Below are positions 1 to 10,714 of a DNA stretch of 46,005 bases, piece by piece. The notes beneath the pieces were generated by a model. It saw only the letters and a list, made by a program, of their open reading frames with translations, was not told the DNA's origin and ran no database searches. The translations under genes were made by a program, and so were the position numbers. Origin of the DNA: Pseudobutyrivibrio sp. (lineage in GTDB: Bacteria; Bacillota; Clostridia; Lachnospirales; Lachnospiraceae); NCBI GenBank assembly GCA_024693775.1, contig JAILKL010000055.1:1-46005 (forward strand). The letters are read 5' to 3'. The stretch's first letter is position 1. The number at the start of each line of letters is the position of its first letter.

Positions 1-94
1 CAAGAACCTTACGTCCGCCTGCTGTGCTCATTCTAGATCTAAATCCATGTACTTTGGATCTCTGTCTCTTTTTTGGTTGATATGTCATCTTCAT
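1..94 (-). CDS. rpmH: 50S ribosomal protein L34 (N-terminal part)
   Basis: Only the first 31 codons lie in the window; the gene runs off the left edge. The reading starts [18 protein letters not shown] and continues with a basic stretch ending AGGRKVL, which is the almost invariant L34 signature; the family is about 44 residues, so roughly a quarter is missing. L34 is a small rRNA-binding protein of the large ribosomal subunit. A strong Shine-Dalgarno (AGGAGGTGG on the minus strand) sits just upstream of the ATG. It is divergent from dnaA across oriC, the classical Gram-positive arrangement in which rnpA normally follows rpmH to the left. Confidence 0.97.
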   Translation of the reverse strand, partial: MKMTYQPKKRQRSKVHGFRSRMSTAGGRKVL

Positions 95-135
95 AATATA
101 TCCACCTCCTCTTTATGAGAAAACATCAGTTGAAA

Positions 136-164
136 TTATAATAACAAACGGCCATAAAGTCAAT
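136..164 (-). promoter_or_regulatory. sigma-A promoter of rpmH
   Basis: On the minus strand TTGACT (159-164), a 17-bp spacer and a perfect TATAAT (136-141) lie 42 bp upstream of the rpmH start. This is the best-matching promoter on that strand in the intergenic region and points into rpmH. Confidence 0.75.
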
Positions 165-196
165 AATAAAAGCATATTTTGTATAATTTTATAGTA

Positions 197-556
197 TGTG
201 GATAACCCAAAAACACAATATATTAATAACTGGATAATTAAATAACACTAAATATGGTATAAACATGCTGAAAAATTTTTTTAGACTTATAAACAGCTTG
301 TGGATAACTGTGTGGATAACTGTGGAAAAATCATATTTTATTAACATTTTTATCACATTTAGAACGGAAATATGGGAAAAACTGCTGTTGAAAAGTTGAA
401 AAATGCTATGTGGATAAAAAAATTTAGATATCCACAGGCCTAAATTCTGAAAATAAGACATTTTTCTAATTTAATTATCCCCCACACGTTTCTTATATTT
501 TATTGCGAAATAAGGTTATTTAGTTTAGAATAGATATGATTTAAAATTGTGGATAA
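197..556. other. oriC, upstream DnaA-box cluster
   Basis: Five perfect TGTGGATAA boxes, all in the same orientation, occur at 197-205, 299-307, 311-319, 409-417 and 548-556. Near matches are at 321-329 (TGTGGAAAA) and, inverted, at 428-436 (ATATCCACA). The 299/311/321 trio is tightly packed. With the second cluster between dnaA and dnaN this forms a bipartite origin like that of Bacillus subtilis. The whole 474-bp rpmH-dnaA gap is AT-rich, and apart from these boxes and two promoters I see no gene in it. Boxes overlapping the dnaA promoter/leader are consistent with DnaA autoregulation, which is inference. Confidence 0.9.
503..531 (+). promoter_or_regulatory. candidate dnaA promoter
   Basis: TTGCGA (503-508), a 17-bp spacer and TAGAAT (526-531) would start transcription near 538. 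That places the perfect DnaA box at 548-556 in the 5' leader, just before the ribosome-binding site. Confidence 0.55.
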
Positions 557-568
557 AAGGGAAATTAT

Positions 569-1957
569 ATGGAAGAACTTGTTAAAAAATGGGACGAGAT
601 ATTAGTCTCACTTCAGAATGAGTATGAAATAGCAAATATCTCATTCGAATCGTGGATAAAACCTCTTGAAGTATTTCAAATAGAAGATAATAGTCTTTAT
701 TTAGTATATCAGAGTGAATCATCAGACAAATTTGCACTTAACTACATTTCTAAAAAATTCAAAACACCACTTAGAACAACTATAGCGGAAGTTACTGGTG
801 CCGAATATGAAATAATTATTATTTCACCAGAAAAAGCTAATGAAATTAAAAAAGAAAAAAATGTAAGCATTAATGTACAAGAAATATCAAAGCCTACAGA
901 AATTCGTAGAGCTATGGGTAATTCAACTATAAACCCTAGATACACATTTGATAACTTTGTCGTAGGACGAAATAATAGATTTGCTCAAACAGCTGCGCTT
1001 GCTGTTGCCGAATCTCCTGGAGAATTCTACAACCCTCTATACTTATATGGAGGTCCTGGTCTAGGAAAAACTCACTTAATGCAGGCAATCGGAAATTATA
1101 TCGAAGACCAAAATCCAAATACACATATTTTATATGTAACTTCAGAGGAATTCACAAACGAAGTAATTGAAAATATGAGAACCAGCAACAACGCTACTGC
1201 TATGCAGCGTTTTAGAGATAAATATCGTACAGTTGATGTTCTCATGGTTGATGATATTCAATTTATAATAGGAAAGGAAGCAACTCAGGAAGAATTTTTC
1301 CATACCTTTAATGCACTTCATGCAATGGGAAAACAGATTGTTATTTCATCTGATAAACCACCAAAAGATATGGAAACACTTGATGATCGTTTCAAATCAA
1401 GATTTGATATGGGTCTCATGGCTGATATCGGATATCCAGATTATGAAACACGTATGGCTATCCTTAATAAAAAGATTGAAGAAAAAAACTTCAATCTAGA
1501 CGAATCAATTAGAAAATATATAGCTGAAAATATACAGTCAAATATTAGAGAAATAGAGGGAGCTTTAAATAAGCTTATCGCTTTTTCACGATTAGAAAAA
1601 ATCGATATCACAATGGATATAGCAGAAAGAGAATTACAAAACTTTATTTCTCCTAATATTTCCAGAGAAGTAACACCACAGCTTATAATAGAAGTTGTTG
1701 CTGAGCACTTTAATATTACAGTAGATCAAATGGCCTCTAAAAATAGAGCTAGTTCGGTTGTTAGACCTAGACAAATTGCCATGTACTTATGTAATACAAT
1801 GACTGATTCTTCGCTAAAGGCTATCGGTCTTCTACTTGGAGGACGAGATCACACCACTATTATTCATGGTGCCAACAAAATTTCAGATGAAATCAACGAA
1901 GATGAAAATACTAGAAATTTAGTTGAAACAATTAAGAAGAAAATTAATCCAAATTAA
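569..1957 (+). CDS. dnaA: Chromosomal replication initiator DnaA
   Basis: DnaA binds 9-bp boxes at oriC, oligomerises with ATP and melts the origin to load helicase. The 462-residue product has the four expected domains: an N-terminal DnaB/partner domain (about 1-85), a linker, an AAA+ core with Walker A GGPGLGKTH (from about residue 161) and Walker B VLMVDDIQF, and a C-terminal helix-turn-helix with the signature GGRDHTTIIHG that reads the box. Length is normal for the family. AAAGGGA precedes the ATG. Perfect DnaA boxes lie upstream and a degenerate array begins one base after the stop codon. Confidence 0.99.
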   Translation: MEELVKKWDEILVSLQNEYEIANISFESWIKPLEVFQIEDNSLYLVYQSESSDKFALNYISKKFKTPLRTTIAEVTGAEYEIIIISPEKANEIKKEKNVSINVQEISKPTEIRRAMGNSTINPRYTFDNFVVGRNNRFAQTAALAVAESPGEFYNPLYLYGGPGLGKTHLMQAIGNYIEDQNPNTHILYVTSEEFTNEVIENMRTSNNATAMQRFRDKYRTVDVLMVDDIQFIIGKEATQEEFFHTFNALHAMGKQIVISSDKPPKDMETLDDRFKSRFDMGLMADIGYPDYETRMAILNKKIEEKNFNLDESIRKYIAENIQSNIREIEGALNKLIAFSRLEKIDITMDIAERELQNFISPNISREVTPQLIIEVVAEHFNITVDQMASKNRASSVVRPRQIAMYLCNTMTDSSLKAIGLLLGGRDHTTIIHGANKISDEINEDENTRNLVETIKKKINPN

Positions 1958-2092
1958 TGTGTAAAACCTGTTGATAAATATATGGATAAACTGTTAATTG
2001 CATGTTGATTCCCTGTTAATTCAATGTGGAGGACAAAATTAAGACATTTTTAATTCACACATTATCCATACATTATCAATACTTAATTCACA
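1958..2092. other. oriC second half: phased arrays of degenerate DnaA-box-like 9-mers
   Basis: Seven 9-mers related to TGTGNATAA start at 1958, 1969, 1981, 1992, 2003, 2014 and 2025, with 2-bp gaps (one gap is 3 bp). Four 9-mers related to the opposite orientation, TTATNCACA, start at 2051, 2062, 2073 and 2084, again with 2-bp gaps. Matches range from 6 to 8 of 9; none is perfect. The two rows converge on a 17-bp AT-rich core (2034-2050). Two further weak sites, at 2137-2145 and 2155-2163, are out of phase. The spacer is in the position of the B. subtilis unwinding region; I could not identify a clean DnaA-trio run. Confidence 0.6.
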
Positions 2093-2157
2093 GGTTTTCA
2101 TAATTTAATTTTCAATGTTTCACTAGAAAACACTGATGTTTCACAGTTATATACAAA

Positions 2158-2187
2158 TTCACACTCTATAAGAAGAGTACTTAGAAT
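2158..2187 (+). promoter_or_regulatory. candidate dnaN promoter
   Basis: TTCACA (2158-2163), an 18-bp spacer and TAGAAT (2182-2187) would start transcription about 35 bases before dnaN. The -35 overlaps a weak DnaA-box-like sequence (AAATTCACA at 2155-2163). Confidence 0.45.
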
Positions 2188-2229
2188 ATAAATTATTATT
2201 TTTATTGTTTACGAAAGGGAGCTATACAA

Positions 2230-3345
2230 ATGAAAATTACATGTCAAAAAGCAGACCTGCTTAAAGGTGTTAACATTGTATCCAAAGCAGTACCAACTAG
2301 AACTACAATGGCAATACTTGAATGTATTCTTATTGATGCATCATCTGGAGAAATTAAACTTACTGCAAATGATATGGAAATAGGAATAGAAACTATTGTT
2401 AATGGAAACATATTAGAAAGAGGAATTATTGCACTTGATGCAAAGATATTCTCAGAAATCGTAAGAAAGCTTCCTGATAATGAAGTTACTATAGAAACAG
2501 ATTCATCATTTAAGACATTTATTACATGTGAAAAAGCAAAGTTCAATATTATAGGAAAATCTGGTGAAGATTTTTCTTATATTCCAGTAATTCCTAGAAA
2601 TCAGCCTATCATTATTTCTCAGCTTACATTAAGAGATATTGTTAGACAGACAATCTTCTCTGTTGCTGACAATGAAAACAACAAGCTAATGACTGGTGAG
2701 TTGTTTGAAATCAAGGATAACAAGTTAAAGGTTGTTGCACTTGATGGACACAGAGTTTCTATTAGAAATATTGAGCTTAAAAATCAGGCTAATGATGTAA
2801 AGGTTGTCGTACCTAAGAAAACACTTAATGAAATTGTTAAGATTGTAGATGGTGGTATTGATGACGAAGTAAATATCTTTGTTACAGACAATCATATTAT
2901 TTTTGAATTTGATCAGACTACAGTTGTTTCTCGTATTATTGAGGGAGAATATTTCAAGATTGAGCAAATGCTCTCTGCTGATTACGAGACAAAGGTAAAG
3001 GTAAATAAAAGAGAATTCTTTGAATGTATCGATAGAGCTACTCTTCTTGTTAAGGAAGGTGACAAAAAGCCAATCATTGTAAATGTTACAGATGGTTCAA
3101 TGGCATTATCAATCAATTCATTTATTGGATCAATGGATGAAGAAATTGATATCACAAAAGAAGGTAAGGATTTAATGATTGGATTTAATCCAAAATTTGT
3201 TATTGATGCCTTAAAGGTAATTGATGACGAAGAGATTAACATTTATATGTTAAATGCAAAGAGTCCTTGCTTCATAAAGGATGATAATGGTTCATTTATC
3301 TATATTGTCCTTCCTGTAAACTTTAATAATCCAGGAGCAAATTAA
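2230..3345 (+). CDS. dnaN: DNA polymerase III beta subunit (sliding clamp)
   Basis: The ring-shaped clamp tethers the replicative polymerase to DNA. The 371-residue sequence begins [20 protein letters not shown] and carries the usual three repeated clamp domains (about 1-120, 130-245, 250-371). The conserved DGHRVS segment in the middle domain and the hydrophobic C-terminus ending in the YIVLPV region, which forms the partner-binding pocket, are both visible. GAAAGGGAG precedes the ATG. The stop codon overlaps the yaaA start by one base (TAATG), which suggests translational coupling into the yaaA-recF-gyrB chain. Confidence 0.98.
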   Translation: MKITCQKADLLKGVNIVSKAVPTRTTMAILECILIDASSGEIKLTANDMEIGIETIVNGNILERGIIALDAKIFSEIVRKLPDNEVTIETDSSFKTFITCEKAKFNIIGKSGEDFSYIPVIPRNQPIIISQLTLRDIVRQTIFSVADNENNKLMTGELFEIKDNKLKVVALDGHRVSIRNIELKNQANDVKVVVPKKTLNEIVKIVDGGIDDEVNIFVTDNHIIFEFDQTTVVSRIIEGEYFKIEQMLSADYETKVKVNKREFFECIDRATLLVKEGDKKPIIVNVTDGSMALSINSFIGSMDEEIDITKEGKDLMIGFNPKFVIDALKVIDDEEINIYMLNAKSPCFIKDDNGSFIYIVLPVNFNNPGAN

Positions 3346-3549
3346 TGGAAAAGATAACAATTAAAGATGAATTTATAAAGCTTGGCCAGTTACTTAAACT
3401 GGCTAACCTTGTTGAGTCTGGAGCTATGGCCAAGGAGGTCATTGAAGAAGGACTTGTAAAATACAATGGTGAAGTTGAAACACGCCGCGGTAAAAAGGTT
3501 TATCCAGGTGATGTTGTTGAATTTGATGGAGAAAGCGTAACAGTTACCA

Positions 3550-3560
<11 letters not shown>
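3345..3560 (+). CDS. yaaA: S4-domain RNA-binding protein YaaA (RlbA-like)
   Basis: This 71-residue protein is one S4 domain: the alpha-L motif core [20 protein letters not shown] followed by a [19 protein letters not shown] segment. In Firmicutes this small protein nearly always lies between dnaN and recF; its exact role is unsettled, with RNA or ribosome binding inferred from the S4 fold. Its start overlaps the dnaN stop by one base, and its last 11 bases overlap recF, so its position in a tightly coupled operon is clear. Confidence 0.93.
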
Positions 3561-6571
<3,011 letters not shown>

Positions 6572-6576
6572 AAATT

Positions 6577-6591
6577 TCGGGCTTCGCCCGA
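6577..6591 (+). other. short hairpin between gyrB and gyrA
   Basis: TCGGGC-TTC-GCCCGA forms a 6-bp GC-rich stem immediately after the gyrB stop. It is followed by ATAGAAAAAG rather than a U-tract, so it is not a canonical intrinsic terminator. It may stabilise the gyrB mRNA 3' end or set the gyrB:gyrA ratio, which is inference. Confidence 0.5.
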
Positions 6592-6613
6592 TAGAAAAAG
6601 ATAAAGGAAGATT

Positions 6614-9148
6614 ATGGACGACAAAATTTTTGATAATATTCATGAAGTTGATCTGAAACAGACAATGGAAACAAGCTATATAGATTACGCCATGAGCGTA
6701 ATCGCCTCTCGTGCCCTTCCAGATGTACGAGATGGTTTAAAGCCTGTTCAGCGAAGAGTTCTGTTTTCAATGATCGAATTAAACAATGGTCCCGACAAGC
6801 CACACAGAAAATGTGCACGTATTGTTGGTGATACAATGGGTAAATATCACCCTCATGGTGATAGTTCTATTTATGGAGCTCTTGTTAATATGGCCCAGGA
6901 ATGGAACACAAGATACCCACTAGTAGACGGACATGGAAACTTTGGTTCAGTGGATGGTGATGGCGCCGCTGCCATGCGATACACTGAGGCACGTCTTTCA
7001 AGGATTTCTATGACAATGTTTGGTATCAATTACAAGGATGATAAGTTTACCACAGGTAAAGATATCGACATGGATGGCGTAGATTTCATGCCAAACTTTG
7101 ATGAAACAGAGAAAGAACCAACAGTTCTTCCTGCTCGTTATCCAAACCTACTTGTAAATGGTACTACAGGTATTGCAGTAGGTATGGCTACCAATATTCC
7201 ACCTCATAACCTTAGAGAGATTATTGGTGCTGTAAACAAGATTATAGACAATCAAATCGAGGAAGACAGAGATACAGAAATCGAAGAAATTCTTGAGATT
7301 GTAAAGGGCCCAGATTTCCCAACAGGTGGTGTAATTCTTGGCAAGGCAGGCATTGAGGAAGCATATCGTACTGGTAAGGCAAAAATCAGAGTACGTGCTG
7401 TTTCTGAAATTGAGCCTATGGACAATGGTAAAAACAGAATTGTTGTTACTGAAATTCCATACAATGTAAACAAAGCAAGATTAATCGAAAAAATTGCTGA
7501 GCTTCACAAGGATAAAAAGATTGATGGTATTACAGATCTTCGTGATGAGTCATCACGTGAAGGTATGCGTATTTGTATCGAATTACGTCGCGATGTAAAT
7601 CCTAATATCATCTTAAATCAGCTTTACAAGCATACACAGTTACAGGATACATTTGGTGTAATCATGCTTGCACTCGTAGACAATCAGCCTAAGATTTTAA
7701 ATCTTAAGGAGATGTTAGTACATTACCTAAATCACCAGAAGGATGTAGTAACACGTCGTACAAAATACGAGTTAAATAAGGCTGAAGAGCGTGCTCATAT
7801 TTTAGAGGGATTATTAATTGCCCTTGATAATATTGACGAGGTAATTCAAATTATTCGTAGCTCTGCAGATGTTGCCACAGCAAAGGCTACATTGATGGAG
7901 CGCTTTGGATTATCAGATGCTCAATCACAGGCTATAGTTGATATGAGACTTCGTGCTCTTACAGGATTGGAAAGAGACAAAATCCAGAATGAGTACAATG
8001 ACCTACAGATTCTCATCGGTAAATTAAAAGCAATCCTTGGTGATGAAAAGGTACTCCTTTCTGTTATCAAGACAGAAATTTCTGAGATTGCTGATAAATA
8101 CGGTGATGACAGACGTACAGAAATTGGATTTGACGAATATGACATCAATATGGAGGATATGATTCCTGTTACAAATACAGTTGTTACATTCACAAAGCTT
8201 GGATATATCAAGCGTATGAATGAAGACAACTTCAAAGCACAGCATCGTGGAGGTAAGGGAATCAAGGGTATGGAAACCATTGATGAAGACTATGTAGTAG
8301 AAATGCTTATGATGTCTTCTCATGATTATCTACTCTTCTTCACAAACAAGGGTCGTGTATATCGTATAAAGGCATATGAGATACCAGAAAGTAGCCGTAC
8401 AAGCCGTGGTATTGCCATAGTAAATATTCTTCAGCTACAGCCTGATGAAAAGGTTACAGCCATGATTCCTGTAGAGGATTATCATGAGGATAAATACTTA
8501 TTCATGGCTACTGCTGATGGATTTGTTAAGAAGACAAAGATTACTGAATATGACAATATTCGTAAGAATGGTCTTACAGCAATCACTCTTCGTGATGATG
8601 ATATGCTAATCGAGGTTAAGCTTTCTACAGGTGACGAAGATGTCATTATGGTAACAAAGCTTGGTCAGGCAATTAGATTCAACGAATCAGAAGTACGTCC
8701 TACAGGCCGTGCCACAATGGGTGTTATCGGTATGAATATTGATGCTGATGATAGAATTATCGGTATGCAGCTTATTTCACAGGGTGAGTCACTTATGACA
8801 GTATCTGAAAATGGTCTTGGTAAGTGTACACTTATGACTGAATTTAACACAATTCACCGTGGTGGAAAGGGTGTTAAATGCTATAAGATTACTGATAAAA
8901 CAGGAAACCTTATAGGTGCAAAGGCAGTTGGAAAAGACGATGAAGTCATGCTGATAAATACTGCCGGAACAATTATCAGAATAAATGTTGCAGATACATC
9001 ATTACTCAGTCGAATTACTTCTGGAGTAAAATTAATTGATCTAAAAGAAAATACAAAGCTAATTAGTATTGCAAAAGTTAGAAAAAGTGATACAATACTT
9101 GCGGAAGAGGTTGAAGAATTAAATGAAGGTTCAACAACCGAATCATAA
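6614..9148 (+). CDS. gyrA: DNA gyrase subunit A
   Basis: GyrA cleaves and rejoins DNA. The 844-residue product has the winged-helix/tower breakage-reunion domain with catalytic Tyr123 in AAAMRYTEARLS, and a C-terminal beta-pinwheel beginning with the GyrA box QHRGGKG, which separates gyrase from topoisomerase IV. The quinolone-determining stretch reads HPHGDSSIYGALV: Ser84 (E. coli 83) is retained but position 88 (E. coli 87) is Gly instead of the usual acidic residue. RBS AAAGGAAG precedes the ATG. An intrinsic terminator follows, closing the dnaA-gyrA block. Confidence 0.99.
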   Translation: MDDKIFDNIHEVDLKQTMETSYIDYAMSVIASRALPDVRDGLKPVQRRVLFSMIELNNGPDKPHRKCARIVGDTMGKYHPHGDSSIYGALVNMAQEWNTRYPLVDGHGNFGSVDGDGAAAMRYTEARLSRISMTMFGINYKDDKFTTGKDIDMDGVDFMPNFDETEKEPTVLPARYPNLLVNGTTGIAVGMATNIPPHNLREIIGAVNKIIDNQIEEDRDTEIEEILEIVKGPDFPTGGVILGKAGIEEAYRTGKAKIRVRAVSEIEPMDNGKNRIVVTEIPYNVNKARLIEKIAELHKDKKIDGITDLRDESSREGMRICIELRRDVNPNIILNQLYKHTQLQDTFGVIMLALVDNQPKILNLKEMLVHYLNHQKDVVTRRTKYELNKAEERAHILEGLLIALDNIDEVIQIIRSSADVATAKATLMERFGLSDAQSQAIVDMRLRALTGLERDKIQNEYNDLQILIGKLKAILGDEKVLLSVIKTEISEIADKYGDDRRTEIGFDEYDINMEDMIPVTNTVVTFTKLGYIKRMNEDNFKAQHRGGKGIKGMETIDEDYVVEMLMMSSHDYLLFFTNKGRVYRIKAYEIPESSRTSRGIAIVNILQLQPDEKVTAMIPVEDYHEDKYLFMATADGFVKKTKITEYDNIRKNGLTAITLRDDDMLIEVKLSTGDEDVIMVTKLGQAIRFNESEVRPTGRATMGVIGMNIDADDRIIGMQLISQGESLMTVSENGLGKCTLMTEFNTIHRGGKGVKCYKITDKTGNLIGAKAVGKDDEVMLINTAGTIIRINVADTSLLSRITSGVKLIDLKENTKLISIAKVRKSDTILAEEVEELNEGSTTES

Positions 9149-9163
9149 GAGTGTGTAATAGCA

Positions 9164-9197
9164 ATGGGGCTGTTATTTAATAGCAGCTCCATTTTTT
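9164..9197 (+). terminator. intrinsic terminator after gyrA
   Basis: A 13-bp stem (ATGGGGCTGTTAT against ATAGCAGCTCCAT, with two G-U pairs) and a 3-nt loop are followed by a run of T residues. Confidence 0.85.
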
Positions 9198-9205
9198 GTA
9201 AACTA

Positions 9206-9235
9206 TTTACTTTAGCTATTTAAAGCGAATGTAAT
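9206..9235 (+). promoter_or_regulatory. candidate fumarase promoter
   Basis: TTTACT (9206-9211), an 18-bp spacer and TGTAAT (9230-9235) lie between the gyrA terminator and the fumarase start. Both hexamers deviate from consensus, so this is a moderate call. Confidence 0.35.
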
Positions 9236-9263
9236 GTAAAGCATTAACGGGATAATGTATAAA

Positions 9264-10106
9264 ATGAAAAATATCAGAGCAGAAAAAATAACTGAAGAAG
9301 TAAAAGAAATGTGTATTCTTGCTAATCATTATTTATCTTCTGATATGAATTCTAGATTAAATAATGCAGTTAATGTTGAAGAATCGCCCTTAGGAAAGAA
9401 AATTTTAAATCAGCTTAAAGAAAATTTAGAAATAGCTGATAAGGAACAAATTCCAATATGCCAGGATACAGGTATGGCAGTGTTATTTGTGGATATCGGT
9501 CAAGATATTCATATCGAGGGTGGATTAATTACTGACGCTATCAATGAAGGAGTAAAAAAAGGCTATACAGAGGGTTTTCTTAGAAAATCAGTTGTTAAAG
9601 ACCCAATAGAAAGAGTTAATACAAACGACAATACTCCTGCTGTTATTCACTACAACGTAGTTGAAGGTGATCAATTAAAAATAATACTAGCTCCTAAAGG
9701 ATTTGGTTCAGAAAACATGAGTCAGATATTTATGTTAAAGCCAGCTGATGGTATTGAGGGAGTAAAGGAAGCTATTTTAAAAGCTGTTAAAGATGCAGGA
9801 CCAAATGCTTGTCCACCAATGGTGGTTGGAGTTGGCATAGGTGGAACCTTTGAAAAGGCAGCATTAATGGCAAAGCAAGCACTCACAAGAGATTTTGATG
9901 ACAGACCTACAAAGGAATGGGTAAGAAATCTAGAAGATGAAATGCTTGAAAGAATTAACAGATTAGGCATCGGGCCTGGTGGTTTAGGTGGTAGCACCAC
10001 TGCCCTAGCTGTAAATATAAATACTTATGCAACACATATTGCAGGACTTCCTGTAGCGGTTAATATATGTTGCCATGTAAATAGACATATAACGAGGATT
10101 TTATAA
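9264..10106 (+). CDS. Class I fumarate hydratase, alpha subunit
   Basis: The large subunit of a two-subunit [4Fe-4S] hydro-lyase interconverts fumarate and malate. Visible family marks are ICQDTGMAV (first cluster cysteine), GPNACPPMVVGVGIGGT, and NICCHVNRH near the end; these Cys-bearing segments hold the oxygen-sensitive cluster. I chose the second ATG: homologues start at this point and the GGGA at 9249-9252 is 11 bases upstream. An ATG at 9255 would add three residues. The stop overlaps the beta-subunit start by one base. The close relative L(+)-tartrate dehydratase alpha cannot be excluded by sequence alone. Confidence 0.9.
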   Translation: MKNIRAEKITEEVKEMCILANHYLSSDMNSRLNNAVNVEESPLGKKILNQLKENLEIADKEQIPICQDTGMAVLFVDIGQDIHIEGGLITDAINEGVKKGYTEGFLRKSVVKDPIERVNTNDNTPAVIHYNVVEGDQLKIILAPKGFGSENMSQIFMLKPADGIEGVKEAILKAVKDAGPNACPPMVVGVGIGGTFEKAALMAKQALTRDFDDRPTKEWVRNLEDEMLERINRLGIGPGGLGGSTTALAVNINTYATHIAGLPVAVNICCHVNRHITRIL

Positions 10107-10657
10107 TGGAGCATAAGATTAAATTACCACTTACGTCAGAAGCCATAGAAGGCTTTAAATCGGGAGATTATGTTTTTCTAACTGGAGAGCTTTATGTTGC
10201 AAGAGATGCAGCACATAAGCGTATGAATGAAGCTCTTGATCAAGGAAATAATCTTCCTATACCAATCAAAAATCAGACAATCTACTATATGGGGCCATCA
10301 CCTGCTAGGCAGGGGCGAGCAATAGGTTCTGCAGGGCCTACAACAGCCAGTCGCATGGATAAATATGCACCACGCTTACTTGACCTTGGATTAAAGGGAA
10401 TGGTAGGTAAAGGAAAAAGAAGTAAAGAAGTAATTGATGCAATTGTTAGAAACAAAGCAGTTTACTTCGCTGCGGTTGGAGGTGCAGGTGCTCTTCTATC
10501 AAAATGCATAAAAGAGTCAGAGGTTATTTGTTATGACGATCTAGGTGCAGAAGCAATCAGAAAGCTTTATGTAGAAGATTTTCCAGTAATAGTTGTAATT
10601 GATTCTAAAGGGAATAACCTTTATGAAACAGCAATCCTGAAATATAAAAAGGATTAA
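10106..10657 (+). CDS. Class I fumarate hydratase, beta subunit
   Basis: This 183-residue small subunit supplies the swivelling domain that completes the active site with the alpha subunit. Diagnostic segments are MGPSPARQGRAIGSAGPTT, the MVGKGKRSKEV loop and YFAAVGGAGALLSKC. The TAATG overlap with the alpha gene implies coupled 1:1 synthesis. Fumarase in a fermenting anaerobe fits a branched, reductive TCA arm. Tartrate dehydratase beta is the main alternative. Confidence 0.9.
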   Translation: MEHKIKLPLTSEAIEGFKSGDYVFLTGELYVARDAAHKRMNEALDQGNNLPIPIKNQTIYYMGPSPARQGRAIGSAGPTTASRMDKYAPRLLDLGLKGMVGKGKRSKEVIDAIVRNKAVYFAAVGGAGALLSKCIKESEVICYDDLGAEAIRKLYVEDFPVIVVIDSKGNNLYETAILKYKKD

Positions 10658-10658
10658 T

Positions 10659-10682
10659 AAAACTTGAGAAGGTTTTTTTAAT
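10659..10682 (+). terminator. weak terminator-like hairpin after fumarase
   Basis: AAAACTT can pair imperfectly (one bulge) with AAGGTTTT, followed by a T run. The stem is short and AT-rich, so it may only attenuate transcription into the transporter operon. Confidence 0.35.
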
Positions 10683-10714
10683 AGAGAAAGTTAAAGAAAA
10701 GGAGTATTTTTGTC

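Noticed and set aside
189-461. 90-codon minus-strand frame in oriC
   Set aside because: Low-complexity, Phe/Ile-rich translation of AT-rich DnaA-box DNA with no RBS; not credible as a gene.
2095-2215. DnaA-trio unwinding element
   Set aside because: The region is AT-rich and in the right place, but no convincing run of [G/A]A[T/A] triplets next to a GC cluster could be read.
7921-8323. Long minus-strand frames inside gyrA (and similar ones inside dnaN, oppB, glgB)
   Set aside because: They are antisense shadows of strongly coding genes, Ser/Ile-rich, with no RBS and no family resemblance.
9264-10657. L(+)-tartrate dehydratase instead of fumarase
   Set aside because: The families are close, but there is no tartrate transporter or regulator nearby and fumarase is the more common origin; kept as an alternative only.
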